Source: Brachybacterium sp. UMB0905 (GTDB taxonomy: Bacteria > Actinomycetota > Actinomycetes > Actinomycetales > Dermabacteraceae). Taken from it: 64,000 nt of DNA. The stretch's first letter is position 1. Every line of letters starts with the position of its first letter. This document shows, piece by piece, positions 29,337-38,874 of the stretch. Under the pieces are notes generated by a model. The model worked only from the letters and a program-made list of their open reading frames with translations. It was not told the origin of the DNA and did no database searches. A program made the translations under genes and the position numbers. The stretch spans positions 1 to 64,000 of the forward strand of contig NZ_PNHL01000006.1 in the NCBI RefSeq assembly GCF_002871795.1, written 5' to 3'.

Positions 29337-30158
29337 TCAGGGCTGCCGGGAGAGTCCCACGAGCACGAGCCCGACGGCGGCCACGAGTGCCCCGGCCCCG
29401 AGCATCACGACGCCCTGGGGCATGAGATCGGCGGCGAACTGGTCCTCGAAGGCCCGCACGATCGGACCGAGGAACGCCGCCTGATCCAGCAGGTCCGGGA
29501 CCAGCGTCTGAATGCGGGCGGCCAGCAGACACACCACCCCGCCGGCGAGGATCCCCGCCAGGCCCGCCAGGCCCAGTATGGCGCGGCGGTGCGCGGCCAG
29601 CAGCAGGGCGAGCAGGACGAGCGCCCCGGCGGCGAGTCCCAGCCACGGGGCATAGGGCGCGAGGGCCGCCGCCCGGGTCAGCAGCGGGATGTCCGGGATC
29701 GTTGCGACGGTGACCGACGCGGAGTCGGGACGCGGTAGCTCAACCGGCAGAAACCCCTCGGCGCCGCTCAGCATGCGGTCCACCAGCGGCAGCAGGTCTA
29801 CCTGCAGCTCCTCCGCACCGGGCACGAACAGGGACTCGTGCAGGCTGACCATGGTGCGGTCCCACACAGTTCCGTAGGCATCGGTCTGGGTGATCTTGGC
29901 GGTCTGCTCCTCCAGCAGCGGGGTGAGGCGCTCGGAGATCCACCCGGGGATGCGGTCATCGTCGAGAACACTCGCAACCGCCGCATCGGAGATCTCCTGC
30001 TGGGCGGCACGGTCATCGGCCAGCGGCTGGGTGATCGCGAGGAACCCGTCCTGCGCGATGACGTGGCGCTGCAGCCACACGGCGGGCAGCCAGGCGGCAC
30101 CGAGCACGAGCGCGATCAGCAGCAGAAGCGCGGCGAGGAGGTCACGAGCGGAGGACAC
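29337..30158 (-). CDS. Membrane protein with large extracytoplasmic domain
   Basis: A 273-residue protein with an N-terminal membrane segment (about residues 8-28), a soluble region of about 140 residues (VIAQDGFLAITQPLADDRA ... PDSASVTVATIPDIPLL), then three more hydrophobic segments between about 170 and 270. The family is not recognised. The pattern of an extracytoplasmic loop with repeated DD/QxE motifs is seen in uncharacterised actinobacterial proteins. The GTG start is fixed by TACCGT 6 nt upstream, giving a leaderless transcript. Confidence 0.62.
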   Translation of the reverse strand: MSSARDLLAALLLLIALVLGAAWLPAVWLQRHVIAQDGFLAITQPLADDRAAQQEISDAAVASVLDDDRIPGWISERLTPLLEEQTAKITQTDAYGTVWDRTMVSLHESLFVPGAEELQVDLLPLVDRMLSGAEGFLPVELPRPDSASVTVATIPDIPLLTRAAALAPYAPWLGLAAGALVLLALLLAAHRRAILGLAGLAGILAGGVVCLLAARIQTLVPDLLDQAAFLGPIVRAFEDQFAADLMPQGVVMLGAGALVAAVGLVLVGLSRQP

Positions 30159-30164
30159 CCGCCC

Positions 30165-30170
30165 ACGGTA
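30165..30170 (-). promoter_or_regulatory. -10 box TACCGT of the membrane protein at 30158
   Basis: TACCGT-GGGCGG-GTG on the reverse strand, with 6-nt spacing and no Shine-Dalgarno sequence. Confidence 0.45.
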
Positions 30171-30208
30171 CCGCGCGGCGCGGGGCAGCAGGTGGCCTAG
30201 ACAGGGAG

Positions 30209-30244
30209 CGGCCCCGCTCCCGATGAGTCTCGGGGGCGGGGCCG
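30209..30244 (-). terminator. Strong terminator hairpin after the NlpC/P60 gene
   Basis: A 15-bp stem (CGGCCCCGCTCCCGA with TCGGGGGCGGGGCCG, one G-U wobble) and a 6-nt loop TGAGTC, 20 nt downstream of the NlpC/P60 stop. No T tract, as is common in this group. Confidence 0.7.
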
Positions 30245-30263
30245 ATACGGCGTGTGGGCCTGG

Positions 30264-31130
30264 TCAGCCGCCGATGCGGATGAAGGTCCAGTTGCCGGAG
30301 TAGATGTTGCGCTCGGAGGTGCCCACGCGGGCGTTGCCTGCGTCGACCATCATGTTGCCACCGGCGTAGATGCCGACGTGGCCCGGCTTGTAGATGAGGT
30401 CGCCGGGGCGAGCCTCGGAGCGGGGGATCACCCGGCCGGCCGCAGCCTGCCCGGCGGCACCGCGCGGCAGGTTGATGCCGTGCTGGGCGTAGACCCACTG
30501 CACGAAGCCGGAGCAGTCCCAACCCGAGGGCGAGGTGCCTCCCCAGACGTAGGGGGTGCCGATGCCGGAGCGGGCGGTGGCCAGGATGGAGCTGCCCGCG
30601 GCGGCCTGCGAGGGGGCGGGCGCGGAGCTCTCGGACGACTGCTGCTCGGAGGGGTTGTTCTGGGCGTTCGAGCGCTCACCCGAACGGGAAGCGGTGTTCG
30701 AGTCCGCACGGGTCTCGGGCTCGTCCTGCCCCTGCTCCGTCTGGTTCTGTTCGGCCTGCTCCGCGGCGGCCTGCTCCTGCTGACGCTGCTCCTCGGCCTC
30801 GCGCGCAGCCTCCTCGGCCGCACGGATCTCCTCTTCGGTGGGGCCGACCTCGACGGAGATGGCACCAGCGAGCGGGGACAGGGAGGAGGTCGCGCCCTCG
30901 GCGGCCTTCTCGACGGAGGGGATGCCCACCGCGGGGGCGGTGACCGCCGGGGCCACCGCGGTCTCGATCTTCTGCGGACCATCGGCCTGCGGCTCCGCGG
31001 TCGCGCTCGCACCGCCGCCCAGCAGCATCGCAGCGGCCATGGCAGCGCCGACGCCGACGCGGCCGGCGCGGGTCACGGGCGTGACCGTCCGCATCGCGCG
31101 GCGGTGGGTGTTCTTCACAGTCTTTGACAC
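30264..31130 (-). CDS. Secreted NlpC/P60 peptidoglycan endopeptidase
   Basis: A 288-residue secreted hydrolase. A signal peptide (basic start, then VGVGAAMAAAMLLGGG and ASATAEP) is followed by a Glu/Gln-rich coiled coil (EEAAREAEEQRQQEQAAAE, about residues 85-120), a Ser/Asn/Gln linker and the NlpC/P60 domain. Catalytic residues are the Cys in WDCSGFVQW (near 205), the His in PGHVGIYAG (near 250) and a third polar residue after it. It cleaves peptide stems during wall growth or division. The GTG start has GGGAG 8 nt upstream. A 118-base leader with a possible small frame precedes it. Confidence 0.88.
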   Translation of the reverse strand: MSKTVKNTHRRAMRTVTPVTRAGRVGVGAAMAAAMLLGGGASATAEPQADGPQKIETAVAPAVTAPAVGIPSVEKAAEGATSSLSPLAGAISVEVGPTEEEIRAAEEAAREAEEQRQQEQAAAEQAEQNQTEQGQDEPETRADSNTASRSGERSNAQNNPSEQQSSESSAPAPSQAAAGSSILATARSGIGTPYVWGGTSPSGWDCSGFVQWVYAQHGINLPRGAAGQAAAGRVIPRSEARPGDLIYKPGHVGIYAGGNMMVDAGNARVGTSERNIYSGNWTFIRIGG

Positions 31131-31255
31131 GTCAGGCTCCCTGGCCCCTCGGTGCATGCACCTCGCGCTGGTCCGAACTCGGATCCCGTCCCGGGGCGCG
31201 TACGGGGCCTCCCGGGGGGAGCGTCGAAGCGCCGTCTCGCCTCGACACGCCCTCG
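31131..31255 (-). promoter_or_regulatory. Long G+C-rich leader of the NlpC/P60 gene
   Basis: About 118 nt lie between the likely transcription start and the hydrolase start codon. The leader holds a perfect palindrome GGTGCATGCACC (31151-31162) just before the Shine-Dalgarno sequence, TCCGA-AC-TCGGA at 31172-31183, and a G/C-rich CCCCGGG-type stretch. NlpC/P60 genes of actinobacteria often have c-di-AMP riboswitches in such leaders; no clear consensus for that class was recognised here. Confidence 0.35.
31132..31248 (-). CDS. Possible 38-residue upstream reading frame in the NlpC/P60 leader
   Basis: A GTG at 31248 lies 7 nt after TAAAGT, the spacing of leaderless starts in this genome. The frame runs 38 codons (begins MSRRDGASTLPPGG) and stops at TGA one base before the hydrolase GTG. 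Its third-position G+C (about 73 percent) is lower than in confident genes, which argues against a conserved protein, so it may act only by being translated, or be chance. Confidence 0.3.
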   Translation of the reverse strand: MSRRDGASTLPPGGPVRAPGRDPSSDQREVHAPRGQGA

Positions 31256-31261
31256 ACTTTA
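31256..31261 (-). promoter_or_regulatory. -10 box TAAAGT upstream of the NlpC/P60 gene
   Basis: TAAAGT on the reverse strand, with CTGACG 18 bp upstream as a possible -35 element (4 of 6 to TTGACA). Confidence 0.5.
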
Positions 31262-31324
31262 GGTGGGGGTCCCCGTCGACGTCAGCAGGACAGGAAGGGT
31301 CTGGGGGAGAGTTTGACGCGGGCT

Positions 31325-32065
31325 TTACTCGCCAGTCGGGGGCGTCACGCGCAGCTGCTCGGCGGCGTCGAGCTCGAGGGTGAGCTCGCGCCCATCGGCA
31401 GCGGTGAGCCCGATCATCTCGCCGCGCCGTCGCACCTCGATCCACACCCCGGGATAGATGCCGTGACCTGCGAGATCCTCGAGCAGCGCGGTCTCGGACT
31501 GCAGGCGCTCTCCGATCCGCTCCAGGAGCACGCGCGCGCTCCCATCGGCGGAAAGCACCGCGGTGAGCGTCGGCGGCACTTCACGTGACTTGAGGGGGTC
31601 TTTACCGTTGTTGGTGGCGCCGGTCTCGTCGTGCGCCGGGTCGATGCCGAGCGCCTGCAGCCCCGGGATCGGGTTGCCGTACGGGTCCACGTAGGGCGGG
31701 GTGAGCGCCGCGGCGAGCCGCTGCTGCACCGCGAGGCTCATGACGTGCTCCCAGCGGCACGCCTCCTCGTGGACCTGCGCGTACTCCAGACCGATTACGT
31801 CCAGCAGGTGACGTTCGGCCAGGCGGTGGCGGCGCATGACATCCACGGCGAGCTCGGCGCCGCGCTCGGTGAGGCGGATGCGCCGCTGGTCATCCAGATG
31901 CAGCAGGCCATCGCGCTCCATCCGGGCGACGGTCTGGGAGACCGTCGGGCCCGAGTGCCCCAGACGCTCGGCGATCCGGGCGCGCATCGGCACCACCCCG
32001 GCCTCGCGCAGTTCGAACACCGTCTTGAGGTACATCTCGGTGGTGTCGATGAGATCGCCGGACAC
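31325..32065 (-). CDS. Iron-dependent transcription repressor, DtxR/IdeR family
   Basis: A 246-residue full-length DtxR protein: a winged helix (residues 1-73: DTTEMYLKTVFELRE, HSGPTVSQTVARMERDGL), a dimer/metal domain and a C-terminal SH3-like domain. Met10 of TTEMYLK and the Cys, Glu and His of EACRWEHVMS (near residues 101-107) match the primary iron site of DtxR/IdeR; a Cys at that position points to iron rather than manganese sensing. It should repress iron-uptake genes when Fe(II) is plentiful. GTG start with GAGGAGG upstream. No IdeR-type operator was recognised next to it. Confidence 0.88.
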   Translation of the reverse strand: MSGDLIDTTEMYLKTVFELREAGVVPMRARIAERLGHSGPTVSQTVARMERDGLLHLDDQRRIRLTERGAELAVDVMRRHRLAERHLLDVIGLEYAQVHEEACRWEHVMSLAVQQRLAAALTPPYVDPYGNPIPGLQALGIDPAHDETGATNNGKDPLKSREVPPTLTAVLSADGSARVLLERIGERLQSETALLEDLAGHGIYPGVWIEVRRRGEMIGLTAADGRELTLELDAAEQLRVTPPTGE

Positions 32066-32132
32066 GGGCCCTCCTCGGATGACGTAAGTGCGGTCAGCTT
32101 AGCGAGCGGCGCCACGGCTGGTCAGCGGGTCC

Positions 32133-32507
32133 TCAGAGCAGACGGGCGAGCAGGTGCAGCAGGACACCCAGCCCATTGATCAGCACATGGGCGAGCACGA
32201 GCAGCCCGAGGGTCTTAGCCCGCACCCGCTGCGGCCGACGGGCGATCACGCGGGCCTCGCCCCGCCCGCGGGGCATCACGAGCAGCAGCAGGATCGTCGC
32301 CAGGTACGGGATCAGCAGCAGCGGAACCGCGACCGGGGCCCGACCCGCATCGGAGGACAGCACGACACCGCCGGGGTTGCGCCACCAGGTCACGGCGATG
32401 GCGAGGACGAACAGCGCCACCAAGGCGCCGATGGCGCCGGGATGATCCCGACGCGGCAACGCCCCGGGAACCGCGGGGGCTCCCGGGGCGTCGACGCGGT
32501 GGCTCAC
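32133..32507 (-). CDS. Small membrane protein downstream of sucCD
   Basis: A 124-residue protein with three hydrophobic segments (about residues 26-44, 58-80, 99-121) and a Pro-rich N terminus. No family is recognised. Its GTG start overlaps the sucD stop by 4 nt (GTGA), so it is translated as part of the sucCD operon, but nothing in the sequence explains the link to succinyl-CoA synthetase. Confidence 0.62.
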   Translation of the reverse strand: MSHRVDAPGAPAVPGALPRRDHPGAIGALVALFVLAIAVTWWRNPGGVVLSSDAGRAPVAVPLLLIPYLATILLLLVMPRGRGEARVIARRPQRVRAKTLGLLVLAHVLINGLGVLLHLLARLL

Positions 32508-33391
32508 AGAGACTTGATGATCTCGCGCATGAGCTCGGCGGTCTCGGTGGGGGTCTTGCCCACCTTGACGCCAGCGGCCTCCAGGGCCTCCTTCTTCGCC
32601 TGCGCGGTGCCGGCGGAACCGGAGACGATGGCGCCGGCGTGGCCCATGGTCTTGCCCTCGGGGGCGGTGAAGCCCGCGACGTAGCCCACGACAGGCTTGG
32701 TCATGTGCTCCTTGATGTACGCGGCGGCGCGCTCCTCGGCGTCGCCGCCGATCTCGCCGATCATCACCACACCGAGGGTGTCGGGGTCGTTCTCGAACGC
32801 CTCGAGGGCGTCGATGTGGGTGGTGCCGATGACCGGGTCGCCACCGATGCCGATGCAGGTGGTGAAGCCGATATCGCTCAGCTCGTACATCATCTGGTAG
32901 GTGAGGGTGCCGGACTTGGAGACCAGGCCCAGCGTGCCCGCGCCGGTGATGTTCGCCGGGGTGATGCCGGCATTGGACTTGCCGGGGCTGATGACGCCCG
33001 GGCAGTTGGGGCCGATGATGCGGGTGGTGCCCTTGCCCTTGGCGTAGTTGAAGAACTCGGCGGTGTCCTTCACCGGGATACCCTCGGTGATCACCACGAG
33101 CAGGCCGATGCCTGCATCGATCGCCTCGATCGCGGCGTCCTTGGCGAACTTCGGTGGCACGAACACCACCGACACGTCGGCGCCGGTGGCCTCCATGGCC
33201 TCGGCCACGGAGCCGTAGACCGGCACGTCGTGGCCGCCGTCGAAGGAGACGCTCTGCCCGGCCTTGCGGGGGTTGACGCCGCCGACGATCTGGGTGCCCG
33301 CATCGAGCATGCGCTGGGAGTGCTTCATGCCCTCCGAGCCGGTCATGCCCTGGACGATGACCTTGCTGTTCTCGTCAAGAAAAATCGACAT
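32504..33391 (-). CDS. sucD: Succinyl-CoA synthetase alpha subunit
   Basis: A 295-residue alpha subunit of the TCA-cycle enzyme that couples succinyl-CoA to nucleoside triphosphate synthesis. The CoA-binding Rossmann fold starts at [26 protein letters not shown] is the conserved phosphate loop; the phospho-histidine is in [12 protein letters not shown] near residue 250. It lies 12 nt after sucC on the same strand. Confidence 0.95.
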   Translation of the reverse strand: MSIFLDENSKVIVQGMTGSEGMKHSQRMLDAGTQIVGGVNPRKAGQSVSFDGGHDVPVYGSVAEAMEATGADVSVVFVPPKFAKDAAIEAIDAGIGLLVVITEGIPVKDTAEFFNYAKGKGTTRIIGPNCPGVISPGKSNAGITPANITGAGTLGLVSKSGTLTYQMMYELSDIGFTTCIGIGGDPVIGTTHIDALEAFENDPDTLGVVMIGEIGGDAEERAAAYIKEHMTKPVVGYVAGFTAPEGKTMGHAGAIVSGSAGTAQAKKEALEAAGVKVGKTPTETAELMREIIKSL

Positions 33392-33403
33392 GGGGTGTGC
33401 TGC

Positions 33404-34573
33404 TCACTTTCCTGCGGCGGCGAGCTCGGCAACCTTTGCGGCGCCGCCGTCCATCGTGTCGGCCAGGGTGACCAGGGGGTGGGCGAAGTCGGCCAGGATC
33501 TTCCGGCCCTCCTCGACATTGTTGCCATCCAGGCGCACCACGAGCGGCTTGGTGGCGGAATCGCCGAGCTTCTGCAGGGCGCCGACGATACCGTTGGCCA
33601 CCGCGTCGCAGGCGGTGATGCCGCCGAACACGTTGACGAACACGGCGGTGACCTGCTCATCGCCCAGGATGACGTCCAGGCCGTTGGCCATCACCTCGGC
33701 GGAGGCACCGCCGCCGATGTCCAGGAAGTTCGCGGGCTTCACGCCGTGCTGCTCGCCGGCGTAGGCCACGACGTCCAGGGTGGACATGACCAGGCCCGCG
33801 CCGTTGCCGATGATGCCGACCTCGCCGTCGAGCTTGACGTAGTTGAGGTCCAGCGCCTTGGCCTTGGCCTCCAGCGGGTCCTCGGTCTTGGTGTCCACCA
33901 GGGCGGCGTGGTCCTCGTGGCGGTACTCGGCGTTGTCATCCAGGGTGACCTTGCCGTCCAGCGCGATGATCTCGCCCTCGCCGGTCTTGACCAGCGGGTT
34001 GACCTCCACCAGGGAGGCGTCCTCCTCGCGGTAGACATCCCAGAGCTTGATGAGCACCGGGGCGACCTTCGCGGCGGTCTCGGGGTCGAACTTCGCGGCC
34101 TCGACGATCTCGCGGGCCTTGGCCTCATCGATGCCGACATTCGGGTCCACGGCCACCCGGGCCAGGGCCTCGGGCCGCTCGACGGCGAGCTGCTCGATCT
34201 CCATGCCGCCCTCGACGGAGCACATGGCCAGGTAGTTGCGGTTGGCGCGGTCCAGCAGCAGGGAGAAGTAGTACTCCTCGGCGATGTCGGCGCCAGCGGC
34301 GACCATCACGCGGTGGACGGTGTGGCCCTTGATGTCCATGCCCAGGATCTCGGTGGCCTTGGCCTCCGCCTCCTCGGGGGACTTCGCGAGCTTGACGCCG
34401 CCGGCCTTGCCGCGGCCGCCGGTCTTCACCTGCGCCTTGACGACCACCACGGGGGTGCCGAGCTGCTGCGCGCCGGCCTTCGCCTCTGCCGGGGTCTCCG
34501 CGACGACTCCCCCGAGCACGGGAACCCCGTGCTTGGCGAAGAGATCGCGGGCCTGGTACTCATACAGGTCCAC
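33404..34573 (-). CDS. sucC: Succinyl-CoA synthetase beta subunit
   Basis: A 389-residue beta subunit with an N-terminal ATP-grasp domain ([41 protein letters not shown]) and a C-terminal flavodoxin-like domain ([35 protein letters not shown]). It binds the nucleotide and forms the phosphotransfer site with SucD. The GTG before DLYEYQ is used as the start; the open frame extends further upstream but without family similarity. Confidence 0.94.
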   Translation of the reverse strand: MDLYEYQARDLFAKHGVPVLGGVVAETPAEAKAGAQQLGTPVVVVKAQVKTGGRGKAGGVKLAKSPEEAEAKATEILGMDIKGHTVHRVMVAAGADIAEEYYFSLLLDRANRNYLAMCSVEGGMEIEQLAVERPEALARVAVDPNVGIDEAKAREIVEAAKFDPETAAKVAPVLIKLWDVYREEDASLVEVNPLVKTGEGEIIALDGKVTLDDNAEYRHEDHAALVDTKTEDPLEAKAKALDLNYVKLDGEVGIIGNGAGLVMSTLDVVAYAGEQHGVKPANFLDIGGGASAEVMANGLDVILGDEQVTAVFVNVFGGITACDAVANGIVGALQKLGDSATKPLVVRLDGNNVEEGRKILADFAHPLVTLADTMDGGAAKVAELAAAGK

Positions 34574-34740
34574 GGGGTGCTGTTTCCTCTCGGTGTCGGC
34601 CTGGGCGGCAGGCCTCGTCGGCCTCGGCGCCGCCCCTGGGAACATGTTCAGCGTAGCGCCTCGCCGAAGGTCCCGGTGCCGCTCTCACCTGCAGGTGATG
34701 TGCGGGACATCTCATGTGTGTCCGGCGCCGCGGACGCGTC

Positions 34741-34746
34741 TACGAT
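34741..34746 (+). promoter_or_regulatory. -10 box TACGAT of the small membrane protein at 34753
   Basis: TACGAT-GGCGGG-ATG with 6-nt spacing, in the divergent gap with sucC. Confidence 0.5.
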
Positions 34747-34752
34747 GGCGGG

Positions 34753-35019
34753 ATGACTCGACGCTCCCGCTCGCTGGCCGGCCGCATCCGCGACCACCTC
34801 GGATTCAGCGTGGTCGCCATCGGGGTGCTGTTCATCATCCTGCGGCTGCTGGGGGTGCGCAGCACCGTCACCGGCTTCCTGTTCAGCGTGCTGATCACGC
34901 TCGCGCTGAACGTGGGGCTGTCGTACTGGAACGAGCATCGCGCCCGCACGGCCTCGCGCCGTCCGCCGCGGCGCGAGATGCGCGGCGGCGGGGACATCCG
35001 CTTCCGCGAGGACCGCTGA
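34753..35019 (+). CDS. Small membrane protein (DUF4229-like)
   Basis: An 88-residue protein with two hydrophobic segments (about residues 17-34 and 40-57) and a basic C-terminal tail (RPPRREMRGGGD). Length and layout resemble the actinobacterial DUF4229 group, but the match is weak. The ATG at 34753 follows a TACGAT box by 6 nt. Confidence 0.55.
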   Translation: MTRRSRSLAGRIRDHLGFSVVAIGVLFIILRLLGVRSTVTGFLFSVLITLALNVGLSYWNEHRARTASRRPPRREMRGGGDIRFREDR

Positions 35020-35055
35020 GGGGACGGCGGGACCACATGAGGAGGGCGCCCGGCC

Positions 35056-35607
35056 ATGGCTGACTGGAAGACATACGCGAAGGCGGCACGGAACACGGCG
35101 CGGCGGCAGGCGCCGGGCGCGAAGCAGGCGGTCCGACGGGCGGGCGACCGCGCGGGCGGGTATGCGCGCGCCGCCTCGAAGGCGATCGACGAAGGCTGGC
35201 GGGAGCAGCCGCGAGACCGAGCGCCGCACGACGAGCGAGATCGAGCGCCGCGGGATGAACGGGACCGAGCGTCGCGGGAGGACCAGCCCCGGCAGGACCG
35301 TCGGCCCTCCCGCTCCGGGTCCCGCACCGCGGACCTGCGCCGGGACGCGGCCGCGGCCTATGTGGTGGCCGGACGTCGCGTCGAGCGGGCGGACCTGGTG
35401 GGCCGCACCCTGCGGGCCCTGCGGGATGCGGTGCTGATCGCGGTCTCCCTCATGGTCATCTGGGGGGTGCTGTTCGCCGCCGGGATCCCGATCAGCCCGC
35501 TCACGATGCTCATCGCGGTGGGCGTGATCACCGTGCTGAGCTTCGCGAGCGGCATGTACGCGAGCTCCCGCCGGGCCCAGCAGGCCGCGCCGGACGACGA
35601 GGCGTAG
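35056..35607 (+). CDS. Membrane protein with charged repeat region
   Basis: A 183-residue protein. Residues 1-50 are basic, 53-76 are an 8-residue charged repeat (RDRAPHDE, RDRAPRDE, RDRASRED), and two membrane segments follow at about 127-145 and 149-166. No family is recognised. The repeat is encoded by three 24-bp DNA units. It starts 36 nt after the preceding small membrane gene, with AGGAGG a short distance upstream. Confidence 0.6.
   Translation: MADWKTYAKAARNTARRQAPGAKQAVRRAGDRAGGYARAASKAIDEGWREQPRDRAPHDERDRAPRDERDRASREDQPRQDRRPSRSGSRTADLRRDAAAAYVVAGRRVERADLVGRTLRALRDAVLIAVSLMVIWGVLFAAGIPISPLTMLIAVGVITVLSFASGMYASSRRAQQAAPDDEA
35212..35283. repeat. Three 24-bp coding tandem repeats
   Basis: Units at 35212-35235, 35236-35259 and 35260-35283 share CGAGACCGAGCG-type starts and encode the charged octapeptide. 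Copy number could vary between strains. Confidence 0.75.
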
Positions 35608-35628
35608 AGGCCCGGCACCACGGGGGCC

Positions 35629-37098
35629 TCACAGCGCCGCGTTGATCGCATCCACGCTCGCCTTCGCATCGCCGAGCAGCATGTCGGTTTTTTCGTGGAA
35701 GAACAGCGGGTTCTGCACTCCTGCGTAGCCGGCGCCCATGGAGCGCTTGAACACGACGACGTGCCCGGCCTCCCACACCTTCAGCACCGGCATCCCGGCG
35801 ATCGGGGATCCCGGCTGCTCGGCGATGGGGTTCACGGTGTCGTTCGCGCCGATCACGAGCACCACGTCCACCTCGGCGAAATCGTCGTTCACCTCGTCCA
35901 TCTCCAGGACGATGTCATAGGGCACCTTCGCCTCCGCGAGCAGCACGTTCATATGCCCGGGCAGGCGCCCGGCCACCGGGTGGATCGCAAAGGTGACATC
36001 CACGCCGCTGGCCCGCAGCTTCTTCGCCAGATCGGCGACGGGGTACTGGGCCTGGGCGACCGCCATCCCGTAGCCGGGGGTGATGACGACCTTCTTCGCC
36101 GCCTGCAGCACCTGTGCGGTCTGCTCGGCGCTGGTCTCCGTGTGCGGGGCGTGCTCACCGTCATCGCCGCCGGCGGGCGCTCCCCCATCGGACCCGAAGC
36201 CCCCGAGGATCACCGAGACGAACGACCGGTTCATGGCCTTGCACATCAGGTAGCTGAGGTAGGCGCCGGAGGAGCCCACGAGGGCGCCGACGATGATCAG
36301 CAGGGGGCTGCCCAGCATGAACCCGGCGGCCGCGGCGGCCCAGCCGGAGTAGGAGTTCAGCATCGAGACCACGACCGGCATGTCGCCGCCGCCAATCGCG
36401 GCGACCATGTGCACGCCGATCGCCAAGGCGATGCCGGTCATCGCCAGCAGGCTCAGCCAGCCCAGCACTCCGGTGCCGCCCGAGCCGACGTACAGGATGC
36501 CGAGCCCCAGCACCATGAGCAGGGCGATGAGGTTCAGCAGATGCCGGGCGGGCAGCATCAACGGCGCACCCTTGACCTTCCCGGACAGCTTGAGGAACGC
36601 GGTGATCGAGCCGGTGAAGGTGATCGCGCCGATGAAGATCCCGAGGTACACCTCGACCAGGTGGAAGGTCTCCATATCCGGTGTGATGCCGTGCGGCTCG
36701 ATCGCGGAGCCGAAGCCGATCAGCACTGCGGCGAGGCCCACGAAGCTGTGCAGCAGGGCGATCAGCTCGGGCATGCCGGTCATCTGCACGGTGCGGGCGC
36801 GCAGCACGCCGATCACGGCGCCGATCGACATCGCCAGCAGGATCAGCATCAACGTCAGGGCCGCGGGGTGCTGCCCGGTGGGGTCGGCGGCGGAGACGGC
36901 GACGGCCCGCAGGATCGTCGCGCCGACGGCGAGGACCATGCCGGCGATGCCGAACCAGTTGCCGCGCTGGGCGGTGGTCTGCTTCGACAGTCCCGCGAGC
37001 GCCAGCACGAACAGCAGCGCCGCCGCGAGGTAGGCGAGGTTGGACAGGCGGATCGCCTCGGTGAGTAGGTCGATGTTCGGGAGGAGGTCGGGGGTCAT
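35629..37098 (-). CDS. pntB: NAD(P) transhydrogenase subunit beta
   Basis: A 489-residue subunit with about nine membrane segments in the first 300 residues ([20 protein letters not shown] and [22 protein letters not shown] are the conserved channel loops) and a C-terminal NADP(H)-binding domain III ([50 protein letters not shown]). Proton-driven hydride transfer from NADH to NADP supplies NADPH. The ATG overlaps the pntA stop by one base. Confidence 0.95.
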   Translation of the reverse strand: MTPDLLPNIDLLTEAIRLSNLAYLAAALLFVLALAGLSKQTTAQRGNWFGIAGMVLAVGATILRAVAVSAADPTGQHPAALTLMLILLAMSIGAVIGVLRARTVQMTGMPELIALLHSFVGLAAVLIGFGSAIEPHGITPDMETFHLVEVYLGIFIGAITFTGSITAFLKLSGKVKGAPLMLPARHLLNLIALLMVLGLGILYVGSGGTGVLGWLSLLAMTGIALAIGVHMVAAIGGGDMPVVVSMLNSYSGWAAAAAGFMLGSPLLIIVGALVGSSGAYLSYLMCKAMNRSFVSVILGGFGSDGGAPAGGDDGEHAPHTETSAEQTAQVLQAAKKVVITPGYGMAVAQAQYPVADLAKKLRASGVDVTFAIHPVAGRLPGHMNVLLAEAKVPYDIVLEMDEVNDDFAEVDVVLVIGANDTVNPIAEQPGSPIAGMPVLKVWEAGHVVVFKRSMGAGYAGVQNPLFFHEKTDMLLGDAKASVDAINAAL

Positions 37099-38660
37099 CA
37101 GGCGTCCTTCCTGAACATGCCGAGCATCCGGTGGGTGACGGTGAAGCCGCCGAACACGTTGATCGAGGCGACCACGATCGCGATGAACGCAAGGACCGTG
37201 ACCAGCCAGTTCGCGGAGCCGATCTGGAGGATCGCGCCCACCAGGATGATTCCGGAGATCGCGTTGGTCTCGCTCATCAGCGGGGTGTGCAGGGCGTGGG
37301 TGACGGCGGTGATGACGTAGAAGCCGACGATCACGGCCAGCAGCAGCACCACGTAGTGGCTCGCGACCGCGAGGGGGCTCGCGAGCACGAGGGCGGCGCC
37401 GAGCAGGGCCAGCGGGATCATCCACCAGGCGCGGGAGCGCTGCGGTGCGGGCTCCACCGGGGTGGGGTCCGGTGGGGGCGGCGCCGCGGGGGCGGGCGCG
37501 GCGGAGACCTGCACGGGCGGCGGGGGCCACAGCACGTCGGCCACCACCTGCGGGGTGGGGCCCTCGCGGTCGATCCGGGCGCGGGTGAGGGTGATGCCGC
37601 GGACGATCTCGTCCTCGAGGTCGATCTGCAGCATCCCGTCCTTCGCGGGGGTCATGAGGGCCAGGAGGTTCACGAGGTTCTGCCCGTACAGCTGGGAGGC
37701 CTGGGCGGGCAGACGCCCGGCGAGGTCGGTGTGCCCGACGATGATCACGCCGTTGTCGGTGGTGATGACCTCACCGGGGACGGTCAGCTCGCAGTTGCCG
37801 CCGCCCGCGGCGGCCATGTCCACGATGACGCTGCCGGGCCGCATTCCGGCCACATCCTGCGCGGTGAGCAGGCGCGGGGCGGCGCGACCGGGGATCGAGG
37901 CGGTGGTGATGACGATGTCCGCGCTTGCCAACTGCGCGGTGTAGAGCCGCGCGGCGGCCTCGGCCTGCTCGGCGGTCATCTCCTTGGCGTAGCCGTCCGC
38001 GGAGCGTTCCGCCGCGGCGGGGATCGGCACGAACTCAGCGCCCATGGATTCGACCTGCTCGGCCACCTCGGGCCGCAGGTCGGTGGCGCGCACCACGGCG
38101 CCCATGGAGTTCGCGGTGCCGATGGCGGCCAGTCCCGCCACGCCCGCGCCGATCACGTACACGGTGGCGGGCGGGATCTTCCCAGCGGCGGTGACCTGCC
38201 CGGTGAACAGGCGACCGAAGTGGGAGGCGGCCTCGACCACGGCGCGGTACCCGGCGATGTTCGCGAGCGAGGACAGCACGTCCATGGACTGGGCACGGGA
38301 GATCCGCGGCACCGCATCCATCGCGAGCGCCGTGATGGCCGAGCGCTCGAACTCCTCGATCAGCTCGGGGCTGCGCCCGGGGGCCAGGCGCGCGATGAGA
38401 TGCCGACCGGGGCGGATGCGGGCGCGCAGCTCGGGCGGCGGGGCGTCGAGCGCGGTGAGGATGTCCGCGTCCCACACCTCCTCCCCCACGATCTGCGCGC
38501 CGGCGGCCGCGTACTGCTCATCGGGGAAGGCGGCGCGCTCCCCGGCGCCGGCTTCGACGGCCACGTCGTAGCCGAGGGCGATGAGCTTCGCGACGGTGTC
38601 GGGGGTCGCGGAGACGACGGCCTGCGAGGGATCTGCCTCGCACGGGATGCCGATCAGCAT
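37098..38660 (-). CDS. pntA: NAD(P) transhydrogenase subunit alpha
   Basis: A 520-residue fused alpha subunit. Domain I (1-385) has the alanine-dehydrogenase-like fold with NAD site [19 protein letters not shown] near residue 170 and the RQD-loop region. A Pro/Ala linker (about 395-420) leads to four membrane segments of domain II ([18 protein letters not shown]). The ATG before LIGIPCEAD is preceded by AGGAGC. It works with PntB encoded next. Confidence 0.93.
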   Translation of the reverse strand: MLIGIPCEADPSQAVVSATPDTVAKLIALGYDVAVEAGAGERAAFPDEQYAAAGAQIVGEEVWDADILTALDAPPPELRARIRPGRHLIARLAPGRSPELIEEFERSAITALAMDAVPRISRAQSMDVLSSLANIAGYRAVVEAASHFGRLFTGQVTAAGKIPPATVYVIGAGVAGLAAIGTANSMGAVVRATDLRPEVAEQVESMGAEFVPIPAAAERSADGYAKEMTAEQAEAAARLYTAQLASADIVITTASIPGRAAPRLLTAQDVAGMRPGSVIVDMAAAGGGNCELTVPGEVITTDNGVIIVGHTDLAGRLPAQASQLYGQNLVNLLALMTPAKDGMLQIDLEDEIVRGITLTRARIDREGPTPQVVADVLWPPPPVQVSAAPAPAAPPPPDPTPVEPAPQRSRAWWMIPLALLGAALVLASPLAVASHYVVLLLAVIVGFYVITAVTHALHTPLMSETNAISGIILVGAILQIGSANWLVTVLAFIAIVVASINVFGGFTVTHRMLGMFRKDA

Positions 38661-38874
38661 GAGGTATTGCTCCTGGGGAATGAACGGGGGCGGGCGGCCG
38701 CGACCGCGTGGTGGCGCGGGCCCAGCGACAAGCCTAGGGCCGGGGAAGGTGTCGAGGGCCGCAGAACGGCCCGGCGCATCGTGCGGTTCGGCCGACGCGG
38801 ACCATACAGTGGGATCCCCGCCTGCCCTCCGCACGGTCTCCCCCTCGCCGTCGCGGTCATCGTCTGAGAAGGTC

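Noticed and set aside
31131..31255. c-di-AMP (ydaO-yuaA) riboswitch upstream of the NlpC/P60 gene
   Set aside because: Genomic context is right, but the conserved segments of the class could not be recognised by eye, so it is left as a structured leader only.
32066..32132. IdeR/DtxR operator next to the DtxR-family gene
   Set aside because: No TTAGGTTAGSCTAACCTAA-like palindrome is present in the short gap.
32639..34756. 705-codon forward frame opposite sucD and sucC
   Set aside because: Full overlap with two highly conserved enzymes; composition (Gly/His/Asp/Val) is that of an antisense frame.
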